Below, one piece after another: positions 21,481 to 31,098 of a stretch of DNA of 64,000 bases (positions are counted from its first letter, which is position 1; every line of letters begins with the position of its first letter). Location of the stretch: the NCBI GenBank assembly GCA_963576565.1, contig OY755042.1, positions 103,280,314-103,344,313 on the forward strand. Direction: 5' to 3'. The translations under genes were made by a program, and so were the position numbers. This stretch comes from Aspidapion aeneum. Lineage: Eukaryota; Arthropoda; Insecta; Coleoptera; Brentidae. The notes below the pieces were generated by a model. It saw nothing but the letters and a program-made list of their open reading frames with translations. It was not told where the DNA came from and did not search any database.

Positions 21481-23008
21481 CAGAACACGACAGTACTTAA
21501 CAGTACTCTACAGGACCCAACAGGACACGACAGTACTTGACAGGACCCAACAGAACACGACAGTACTTAACAGTAATCTACAGGACCCAACAGGACACGA
21601 CAGTACTTGACAGGACCCAACAGTACTCGACAGGACCCAACAGTACTCGACAGTACACGACAGTACCCAACAGGACCCAACAGTATTCGACAGTACACGA
21701 CAGGACCCCACAGTACACGACAGTACTCGACAGGACCCAACAGTACTCGACAGTACACGACAGGACCCAACAGTACACGACAGTACTCAACAGGACCCGA
21801 CAGTACTCGACAGTACTCGACAGTACACGACAGGACCCAACAGTACACGACAGTACTCGACAGTACACGACAGGACCCAACAGTACACGACAGTACTCAA
21901 CAGTACTCGACAGGACCCAACAGTACTCGACAGTACACGACAGGACCCAACAGTACACGACAGTACTCAACAGGACCCAACAGTACTCGACAGTACACGA
22001 CAGGACCCAACAGTACACGACAGTACTCGACAGGACCCAACAGTACTCGACAGTACACGACAGTACTCAACAGTACTCGACAGGACCCAACAGTATTCGA
22101 CAGTACACGACAGGACCCAACAGTACACGACAGTACTCAACAGTACTCGACAGGACCCAACAGTACTCGACAGTACACGACAGTACCCAACAGTACTCAA
22201 CAGGACCCAACAGTACTCGACAGTACTCAACAGTACTCGACAGTACACGACAGTACCCAACAGTACTCAACAGGACCCAACAGTACACGACAGGACCCAA
22301 CAGTACTCGACAGTACACGAAAGTACCCAACAGTATTCGACAGTACACGACAGGACCCAACAGTACACGACAGTACTCAACAGGACCCAACAGTACTCGA
22401 CAGTACACGACAGGACCCAACAGAACACGACAGTACTTAACAGTAATCTACAGGACCCAACAGGACACGACAGTACTTGACAGGACCCAACAGTACTCGA
22501 CAGGACCCAACAGTACTCGACAGTACACGACAGTACCCAACAGGACCCAACAGTATTCGACAGTACACGACAGGACCCCACAGTACACGACAGTACTCGA
22601 CAGGACCCAACAGTACTCGACAGTACACGACAGGACCCAACAGTACACGACAGTACTCAACAGGACCCGACAGTACTCGACAGTACTCGACAGTACACGA
22701 CAGGACCCAACAGTACACGACAGTACTCGACAGTACACGACAGGACCCAACAGTACACGACAGTACTCAACAGTACTCGACAGGACCCAACAGTACTCGA
22801 CAGTACACGACAGGACCCAACAGTACACGACAGTACTCAACAGGACCCAACAGTACTCGACAGTACACGACAGGACCCAACAGTACACGACAGTACTCGA
22901 CAGGACCCAACAGTACTCGACAGTACACGACAGTACTCAACAGTACTCGACAGGACCCAACAGTACTCGACAGTACACGACAGTACCCAACAGTACTCAA
23001 GTCCTGTT
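21481..23008 (+). repeat. 10-bp monomer array A5 (~1.53 kb) with 870-bp higher-order repeat
   Basis: About 150 monomers. The block from about 21537 to 22050 is repeated at 22407-22920 with the same order of monomer variants, an offset of exactly 870 bp (87 monomers). Ends ...cagtactcaagtcctgttgg before the right terminal repeat. Confidence 0.9.
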
Positions 23009-23048
23009 GGACGCTGTACAAAATTTTAGGGTGCCGATGACCCCTCGG

Positions 23049-23054
23049 TATAAT
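23049..23054. repeat. Right 6-bp target duplication TATAAT
   Basis: Identical to 12536-12541 and placed directly outside the right inverted terminus. Confidence 0.75.
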
Positions 23055-23059
23055 CACAC

Positions 23060-23530
23060 TGTTAGCTCCCGCTAAATTTCGCGGTTGTTTATATATATTT
23101 TTAAAAACACACAACTGTATGAAGGACAAAGCGCATTCCGCGTATTTGGACATGCGCACCAACAACCAGAGAGATCCTTGTCAATCGCCTAGAGAAAAAG
23201 GCGTGTTAATTTCGTTCTCCAACTATTTCAAATATCTACACCTGAAAGTGCTCGATTTTTGTGTACTGAAGCATAGAACTAGAAACTTCAACCCTTCAGC
23301 GACGTGGTGACATCATTAGATCCAACAGGGGCCCCTTGGAAGTGGAGAATTTGGCTGCAAAAGAGGTGAGTGCATTTGTTCTGATTACCGTTGTGTGCCA
23401 CCAATATTTTACCTATGGACGTTTTGATTATTTCGTAATTTCATATCAATATTTATGTTTGTTCGCGCTATCATTAATTAAAATTTATACAGTCCATTGC
23501 ATTTAACGTTTTTCTATCCGCGAGTTAACA
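23060..23530 (+). repeat. 5' LTR of BEL/Pao element
   Basis: TG...CA boundaries. The only difference I find from the 3' LTR is G at about 23300 where the other has T. A gtgagt motif at 23365 could be a splice donor. Confidence 0.95.
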
Positions 23531-23916
23531 TAAAGTGTTCCTTGCGAGCCGAATTATTTAGAATAAATCCATACGACGGTATTAATAATTATTTTCATGC
23601 CAAGCCACTTATTTACCTAATCTGTGGCCAAGCCAAACAAGGTGGCCTTGAATCGAGTCGAGAAAGTCGTCGGTGTGGTGTGTGCAGGACACGTGTCTAG
23701 AGCGTGTTCATTCAGTAAACAAAGCGAGTAGGAATCAAAACAAACAAAACAAAAGTTCAGTGGTGTATCATATCATTTCGATATTTAAAACAATTTTCAT
23801 CAATTGCGATAAATTAGTGCATATTTTCGACAATTCGTCATTTTTCTATTTCAGAAGCATTAATTTAGCGTTAATTGTATATTTACCGACAATTTCGTCA
23901 TTTCAAAGGTAAAATC

Positions 23917-25703
23917 ATGTCTGTCAAAAAAGTCGTACAAAAACGCAAGGGTTTTTTATCTGCGATCACCGAGTGTTATGTGTTGTCAAAGACCGCGGAA
24001 AAGGATGAAAGAGCGAGAAACGAGTTTCAAGTGAGGTATTCCGATTTGGATGAAACCTTCGATAAATGCATGCTGGCGCATAATGACGTCATTATGTTGA
24101 TAGACGACGCGGACGACGAGGAGTTTAAAACGCAGGATGCGATCCTTTCAGAAGCTCGTAAATATTTTTATGCGTGTAAGGGGGTTTACTCTAAAATATT
24201 TCCGGTTGAGGCCCCATCCTTTTCGGGATCATATGTTCGACAAAACGAATCTGAAACTCCAAAACTCAAAGAGTTAGGTATTCCCATATTCCGAGGTGAT
24301 AAGAAATTATGGCCAAGCTTTTTCGATCTTTTTAATAACATTATAGATCAAAGTCTAAGTAACGTTCGAAAACTTCAATATTTATTTTCATATCTCGAGG
24401 ATTAGCCTTTAAAATTGATATCAGGGATTAGCTTATCTGATCAAAATTATAAAATTGCTTATGACAAATTAGTCAATAGATATCAAAACAAGCGAGACCT
24501 CGCAAATGATGCTTTAAGCTCAATTATGAACTCCACCTTAAAAAACGAGTCAGCTAAAGAATTGCGTAATTTAATTGACACCTTTTCTGAATCCCTAGAA
24601 ATTTTAAAATCACTTAGCTTTGACGTTGACAGTTGGGACTTTATTATTTTTTTCATTTTATTAGAAAAACTGGATATTCCAACGCGTTCAAATTTCGAAA
24701 TGAGTCACGCCAATACTAATAACGAAATTCCCACTTTTCAGTCACTTTTTCAATTTCTAGAAAAAAGATGTAAAGTTTTGGAATCACTTCCTCAATCAAC
24801 AGCACCCAAAAAGGTGCCTATCTATCAAAAATCAAATTCTATGCAAAATCAGTCTGGGCAAAAGCCTACCTATCAAAATTCAAATTCTATGCGAAGTCAG
24901 TTTGGGCAAAAGCCTACCTATAAATCATCCAATTCGCCTTTTATAGGACTGGCTGGCACCTCAACAAATTCAAGTACGGGAATAAAATGTTTCCGGTGTA
25001 ATCAAGGTCACGTGCTTTCGAAATGTCAAACATTTCTTGATCTCTCACCTATCGATCGCCTATCTTTCGTCAAACAGAAAAAATTATGTCTAGCGTGTTT
25101 TCATCCCTTGCATGATGTAGATACGTGCAAATCAAAATATTCATGCAGGACTTGCAATAGTAAAAGGCACCACACTTTAACTCATATCTTAGAAACTAAT
25201 CAAGAGTCTGGAAGCCAAGATACTAGTCCTCTCATTCACACACCACCTGTCAATAATCTTCATGTGTCATTAAATGCCTCAGGACCTTCAGGTACCTTTC
25301 TTTTATGCACCGCCATAATAGATGTTATGGACGGTTGCGGAAATTTTCAAGCTGTAAGGGCACTGCTTGATTCTGGATCACAGACAGGATTCATCAGTGA
25401 AAAGTGTATTCAGCGTCTTAATCTTCCTAGGCGAAGTTACACCACTGAAATATTCGGATTAAATCAGATGTCTTCTTTTACTTCCAAAGGGCTTGTTCAA
25501 TGTCACATTAAGCCACAAGGACAAGTCACTCCTTTACTTAATTTCGAAGCAATTGTGGTTCCACAACTATGTTCCAATATGCCTACATTCTCTTTGAACG
25601 ATAATCAGTGGAAACACTTGCAAAACCTTAAACTTGCCGACCCATCTTATTTCAAATCTAGACCTGTGGACCTGGTTATTGGTTGCGAGCTATTCGCACA
25701 GAT
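23917..25703 (+). pseudogene. BEL gag and start of protease, interrupted by an in-frame TAG
   Basis: First ATG at 23917. A helical capsid-like region (…GIPIFRGDKKLWPSF…) runs into a TAG at 24403-24405, then the same frame continues with the expected SDQNYKIAYDKL and NRYQNKRDLAND blocks. Zinc knuckles follow: a clean CFRCNQGHVLSKC and a second Cys/His cluster with CRTCNSKRHHTLTH. The aspartic protease active site LLDSGSQ lies near 25370. The frame ends at an insertion after 25703. Gag packages RNA and the protease cleaves the polyprotein. The stop means full-length product would need readthrough; a point mutation of a Glu codon is the simplest explanation. Confidence 0.9.
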
Positions 25704-25879
25704 CATATATTGTTGTAATCTGCAGAGTTTTTTTCATGTACTGGGTGGAAAAAAAAATATGCCACTTTAGTCAAACTCAGTATGTAGGTACGTGGGCACA
25801 ATAGATCCATTTGTGGTCGCAGTGCATGGAGGTCCAGTAGGGCCTGCCACCACTTTCGAATACATACATTCGCACAGAT
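25704..25879. mobile_element. 176-bp insertion in BEL pol with 12-bp direct repeats
   Basis: ATTCGCACAGAT occurs at 25692-25703 and again at 25868-25879. Removing one copy with the 164 bases between them rejoins the pol frame, so this is a true insertion. 176 is not a multiple of three and shifts the frame. The inserted sequence has an A-run (gtggaaaaaaaaat); a 5'-truncated retroelement scrap with its target duplication is likely, family unknown. Confidence 0.75.
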
Positions 25880-28716
25880 ATTCAAGGAGGGCAGGGTTCT
25901 TGGACAGGTAGGGCAGCCTTCAGCCCTTGAAACTATCTTTGGCTGGGTCGTCATGGGAAAGGTTGACGAAGTAGGTAGTCTTACGGAACGAACCAGTTGT
26001 TTTTTAACGAGTCATTCACCTCCTTTAGAGGTCATTCTCCCTAGGTTTTGGGAAATCGAACATTTGCCTAAAAAACAAATCTTATCAAAGGAAGAAAAAC
26101 AGGCAGAATCAATTTTTACTGCTAGTGTAGTACGGCAACCGAGCGGTAGATTCATGGTAGATCTTCCGTTTAAAGACAAAATAAACCCTGACCTAGGAAA
26201 TACTTATCCGCAAGCTTATCGTAGATTTTTACTTCTAGAAAATAGATTAATCAAAAATCCTGATCTGTACACTGCCTATTCAAGTTTCATGCAAGACTAT
26301 ATCGATTCTAATCATATGAGTTTAGTTTTATCTAGTCAACCAAAGGTCGACGTGTCGTGTTTTTTAGCACATCATTGCGTACTAAAGCCGGAAAGCTTAA
26401 GTACAAAATTAAGGGTAGTCTGGGATTGTTCGGCAGTCACCCCAAAAAATATTAGTCTCAATGACACATTGTTATCTGGACCGAAACTTCAAAAGGATAT
26501 TGCTTCTTTACTCCTTACGTTTCGTCTTAATCCTATTGCCTACATTGCTGACATCAAACAGATGTTCCGTCAAGTCCTTATCAATCCTTATCACCGTCCT
26601 TATCAAAGGATATTGTGGAGGTTTTCTCCACAGGACCCGCTTTCAGTGTGGGAACTTTCTACTGTCACTTTTGGCATGACATGCTCACCTTTTCTAGCCA
26701 TGCGTACCTTAAATGAGCTGGCAGAGAGAGAAAAGGAACGTTTTCCTATGGCTAGTACTGTTCTAAAAACGTCAATCTATATCGACGATATCTTGGGAAC
26801 TAGCCCTTCGCTGTCTGAAGCTCTCTCCCTTCAAACAGAACTCAATGATTTGTTGAAGTCGGGAGGATTTGAACTTAAAAAATGGGCAAGCAATTGTCCT
26901 GAGTTATTGGCAAAATTGCCAGAGTCCGATCGTCAAATGCCTCTCTCTTTCGACAAGGAGGAACCCCACTTTATCAAAGTTTTAGGACTTCAATGGCATC
27001 CAAAAAACGACATTTTTTCTTATCAATGCCGAATGAAGGACAAACCCCCAATCAAACGTTCTATTTTATCTATCATAGGGACAATCTTCGATCCCTTAGG
27101 TTTTCTTTGTCCCTTGTTGCTACAAGCAAAATTTATTTTGCAACAGTTGTGGATATCGAAAATAGGCTGGGACGAAGAACCAGATTCTTCTATCATCGAC
27201 TCTTGGAACAAACTTCGTTCTGAATTCCCGCTTCTTTCCAATTTTCAATTACCCCGACAAATCAAACTGTCAAAAACCAATACCTGTCAAATCATCGGCT
27301 TCTGTGACGCTTCAATTCGAGGCTACGCAGGCGTCGTATATTTTCGTGTAGAAGAGGAAAACAATATATCTGTTTCTCTCATATCTGCAAAATCTAGGGT
27401 CGCGCCTATAAAGTCACAAACTTTGGCTAGGCTAGAACTCCTAGGCGCATTTCTTTTAAGCGAATTAATTGACTTCGTTTTATCTAGCTATGAAGGAAAA
27501 ATAACTTTTACAAATATCGTTACTTTCTGCGATTCGCAAGTCGTATTGCACTGGCTTTCATCCCCTCCTAATCGCTGGCAAACCTTTGTTGGAAATCGAG
27601 TCAGTAGAATCCAAGAAATCATTCCCTCAAACTCGTGGCGCTACATTCCTTCTGCTTTGAATGCAGCCGGTATTGCGTCACGAGGGGCCACCCCTTCACA
27701 GCTCATGTCACATGACATGTGGTGGAACGCACCGTCGTTTTTGTGGTCTCCCGAAAACGAATGGCCCGATTTTCATAAACCAAAAATGCCGATTGATTTC
27801 GGAGATATTAATCTGGAGGAAAAGCCAAAAGTCTGTTGCAATGCGATAATTGATGTCAACTTCTTAGATCAGCTTCTTATCAAATATTCCTCTATATCAA
27901 AAATTCAACGTATCATTTGTTATGTCCTTCGAATAGTTAACCTTTTTCAAAACCATTCCTATCAAAAACCCACTAAGCCGCCGGACCAAAAAGTTATTTT
28001 TGAGAATATTGTTTTTCCTACCACCGGTGAGATGCAAAGTGCGTTACACCTTCTTATCAAACGCGTGCAAGGTTCTTGTTTTTTTGAGCTTTTTTCCGCG
28101 TTATCTAAGGATAAACCAATACCGAAACCTTTGCGAAAACTTTCACCTTTTCTTGATGAGAATAATATCATTAGAGTCGGTGGCAGATTACAAAAATCTG
28201 ACCTTTTGTCTTATTCTGCAAAACACCCCGTCTTACTTTCGAGTGACCATCGTTTAACTACTCTTCTTATCGAGTCCGCTCATCGACAATATCTTCATCC
28301 TGGGTTTAAAACATTACATAATCTGCTTTTACAGCAATTTTGGATATTATCTGCCAGACGGGCAATTCAAAGAACCATATCCAAGTGCTTGCAATGTTTT
28401 AGAATCAACCCTAAACCCTATAGACCGCCCATAATGAGTTCACTTCCCGCTCATCGAATCAATCAACTAAAACCTTTTTCGAGTGTAGCTATCGACTTTT
28501 GTGGACCTTTCTTTGTGATTCCTCATCGTTACCGTGGTTGTAAAGCTTTCAAATCGTATGTCTGTGTGTTTGTCTGTACGGCCACACATTGCGTGCATTT
28601 GGAATTAACCATGGAACTGTCCACCGAAGGGTTCGTAGGTGCATTCCATCGATTCATTTCCAGACGCGGAAGCGTGACGCAATGCTGGTCAGATCAAGGC
28701 AGTAATTTTATAGGGT
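25880..28716 (+). pseudogene. BEL pol: RT, RNase H and integrase
   Basis: Opens directly after the insertion with FKEGRVLGQ and GWVVMGKV. RT blocks include KLRVVWDCSA, the FRQVL block, TFGMTCSPF and a catalytic YIDD near 26780. RNase H has GFCDAS, RLELLGA and CDSQVVLHW. The integrase zinc domain has HRQYLHPG and CLQC, and its first catalytic Asp is in AIDFCGPF and second in WSDQGSNF. From about 28717 a deletion removes the stretch before the third acidic residue and changes the frame; the remaining frame to 28868 is out of register and meaningless. The order and the YxDD and DSGS motifs are those of BEL/Pao. Confidence 0.92.
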
Positions 28717-28729
28717 TTCGTTTCATTGG

Positions 28730-29311
28730 CATCTGGGACCTCCTCTCAGTCCACATTTCAATGGCCTGGCAGAAGCTGGCGTCAAAAGTTTTAAAACTCA
28801 CTTTGTACGAGTTGTCGGCGACCAGAAGTTGTCTGTCACGGAGATGTCCACCCTTACCTGTCGCATAGAAGCCGTACTTAATAGTCGCCCTTTATCTCCT
28901 GCCTCTTCAGACCCACACGATCTTCAACCTCTTACCCCTGGGCATTTTTTGACACTTGAACCCCTTAATTCAGAAATTCCTGAGTCAGATTTGTCCAAGG
29001 TTCCCCTAAATCGGCTCTCGAGATGGCAACTAATCCAAAAACTACATAATGATTTTTGGAAACGGTATTCTATCGAGTATTTGCATACGCTACAACAGCG
29101 ACACAAATGGGCTGATTCGTCCCCAAATATCAAGTTAAATGATTTGGTTATCATAACAAGTGATCACATTCAATCGCCTTTGAAATGGCCGGTCGGTCGG
29201 GTTATCGAACTGCATCCCGGCGGGGACGGTCAGGTGCGTGTTGCGACGGTACAAACGGTTACCGGTGTTTATAAGCGGCCAGTTGTAAAACTGTGCCTCT
29301 TGCCAAATTAA
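28730..29311 (+). pseudogene. BEL integrase C-terminus and conserved tail domain
   Basis: In this second frame the sequence resumes as LSPHFNGLAEAGVKSF (the catalytic Glu is in this block; LAEAG replaces the usual WEAG-type string) and continues as RIEAVLNSRPL, LTPGHFL, RWQLIQ and WKRYSIEYL, ending with a beta-rich tail (VIITSD, WPVGRVIELHPG, RPVVKLCLLP) typical of the BEL/Pao C-terminal domain. Stop at 29309-29311. It is separated from the upstream part by the lesion near 28717. Confidence 0.9.
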
Positions 29312-29532
29312 AAGTAATTTTAATTTTCTACCTTTTACCGGATATTACAATAGGTTTTTTTTATTTTTAATTTTTTTTTAATTTTTTGTTTGTTTGTTTT
29401 GCCTTTTTTCGGGATTTCGTTATATCTAAATAAACTTACGATACTTATCTGTTTTCATTCATTTATATTTATCGGTCAATTCTTTTTCTTATATCTATAT
29501 CTGTCCGGTTGAGATTCTAAATTTGTGTGTTT

Positions 29533-29545
29533 TGGAGGGCAGTTA
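29533..29545 (+). promoter_or_regulatory. Probable polypurine tract
   Basis: ggagggcag shortly before the 3' LTR, in the expected position for plus-strand priming. Confidence 0.55.
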
Positions 29546-30016
29546 TGTTAGCTCCCGCTAAATTTCGCGGTTGTTTATATATATTTTTAAAAACACACAA
29601 CTGTATGAAGGACAAAGCGCATTCCGCGTATTTGGACATGCGCACCAACAACCAGAGAGATCCTTGTCAATCGCCTAGAGAAAAAGGCGTGTTAATTTCG
29701 TTCTCCAACTATTTCAAATATCTACACCTGAAAGTGCTCGATTTTTGTGTACTGAAGCATAGAACTAGAAACTTCAACCCTTCAGCTACGTGGTGACATC
29801 ATTAGATCCAACAGGGGCCCCTTGGAAGTGGAGAATTTGGCTGCAAAAGAGGTGAGTGCATTTGTTCTGATTACCGTTGTGTGCCACCAATATTTTACCT
29901 ATGGACGTTTTGATTATTTCGTAATTTCATATCAATATTTATGTTTGTTCGCGCTATCATTAATTAAAATTTATACAGTCCATTGCATTTAACGTTTTTC
30001 TATCCGCGAGTTAACA
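29546..30016 (+). repeat. 3' LTR of BEL/Pao element
   Basis: 471 bp, same length as the 5' LTR with one substitution visible, then CACAC. Confidence 0.95.
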
Positions 30017-30021
30017 CACAC

Positions 30022-30333
30022 TTAATATTTAACTTTTTTATTTTTCCTATTGTTTCTTATTTGATAGTTTAATTTCTTAGTTAGTCAAAAATACTTTTAT
30101 TTTAAAACAGTAAATCAAAAAATTAATCAAAATTAAAAAAGTAATAAAATAAAAAGATCTTAAAAAAATTAAAATATGAAATATTAAGTGTAATGAGTTA
30201 AATTAAAAATGTACACTAATTTTAAAAAACAAATAATAATAAAAAATGGTGATTCCATAACAAAAATACCAACTTTATGTAATACATCAAAAACCAAAAG
30301 CGACAAATAAAATTTAGTTTAACAGTTGGATTC
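30022..30333. other. AT-rich flank, no gene
   Basis: This is the continuation of the pre-insertion flank of the 10.5-kb element. Nothing recognisable. Confidence 0.5.
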
Positions 30334-30600
30334 TAGACTGTGCAGCAATGGCTAGAATAAGGTATTGTTTTCAATGAAATTTTTTTTTTTGAGATATTTC
30401 CAAAAATGTTATTTGGGTATATTTGGTTTGTGTACTTATCTTAGTGATCTCATCATAACATCTGCCATTGTGTGTCTGTCTGACCCATGAAAGACACCAG
30501 ACCCGCTGGACAAATTTTCATGAAAAATAGTGTTCAACACTTTAATGAGCTGATTAGATTCTGGTCAACATTCATTAATGCAGTTTTCAGAATATACAGG
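30334..30600 (+). repeat. Dispersed repeat family A, copy 3
   Basis: gcagcaatggctagaataag, the A/T tract, then gtgttcaacactttaatgag and agctgattag, as in copy 2. Followed by a short tacagggtgtccc motif like mariner-MITE tips. Confidence 0.6.
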
Positions 30601-31098
30601 GTGTCCCATAACTTATGGCCCATAGGCCAACAGGTGATAGAAGAGGTTTTTTCTGATGGAAAAGTTCATATAATGTAGGGGTCAAAACTCTTTCTTTATC
30701 GAGATTCATAACTTTTTTAAAAAACGCAGTAAAAATATGAAATTTGGTAACGTAAAGAGCAATGATTTAAAACACAAAAATTCAAAAAAAATTATGTGGT
30801 GAAATATATTTTTTTGCTATAAACTTTTATGAATACTATATTAAATACAGTATTTTTCTTTATGTTTTTTTATTTTATTAAAAATCAGTCTTTAGGGAGA
30901 CATAATAAAATATTATTGATATTTTTTTAAAGGAATAAGTAAGAAAAAAATCTAAAAATATTGTTTTTTTATACATTTTTGAAGGATTTCTTGACAGTCT
31001 GTATCTCCTTAACTTGTAATTTTAACAAAAAAGAGTACCACATTTTTGGGGTGACAGATTTGCTTTCTTTGTAAAACCCTTTTCCCCTCCACTCCTCT
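30601..31098. other. No gene seen
   Basis: AT-rich, with T-runs. No supported feature. Confidence 0.45.

Larger units (their letters stand above)
12542..23048. mobile_element. 10.5-kb TIR-bounded element made of 10-bp arrays and tRNA-like modules
   Basis: The left end CCGAGGGGTCATCAGC is mirrored at 23033-23048 (one mismatch), and both are flanked by TATAAT. Inside: arrays of a 10-bp monomer (consensus CAGKACNCRA) at 12563, 13911 and 21481 in plus sense and at 17939 and 20517 in minus sense, separated by ~0.75-1.6-kb AT-rich modules that are repeated in direct and inverted order. No transposase is visible, so it would move only in trans. Tandem subrepeats inside inverted arms recall Drosophila Foldback elements, but the TIR, TSD length and tRNA-like modules differ. 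An alternative is a satellite locus that merely has matching ends; the exact TSD argues against that. Confidence 0.65.
23060..30016 (+). mobile_element. BEL/Pao LTR retrotransposon, young but defective
   Basis: 471-bp LTRs (23060-23530, 29546-30016; both TGTTAGC...TTAACA) flanked by a perfect 5-bp duplication CACAC (23055-23059, 30017-30021). The internal region reads gag, protease, RT/RNase H, integrase and the C-terminal conserved domain. It carries an in-frame stop in gag, a 176-bp insertion in the protease region and a deletion/frameshift in integrase. No env-like ORF is seen. Confidence 0.97.

Noticed and set aside
12563..23008. CRISPR array
   Set aside because: There are no spacers; units are contiguous 10-bp monomers, and the window is eukaryotic.
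12542..23048. Polinton/Maverick identity for the 10.5-kb element (6-bp TSD)
   Set aside because: No polymerase, integrase or capsid genes, and tips do not start with AG.
21537..23075. Very long open frames (up to ~510 codons, TGPNSTRQYSTV-type repeats) across the arrays
   Set aside because: Three 10-bp monomers give a 10-codon period with no stop in several frames on both strands. Similar frames appear in every array and both orientations, so they are repeat artefacts.
28717..28868. C-terminal end of the first BEL pol frame
   Set aside because: After the lesion near 28717 this frame no longer matches integrase; the true continuation is in another frame.
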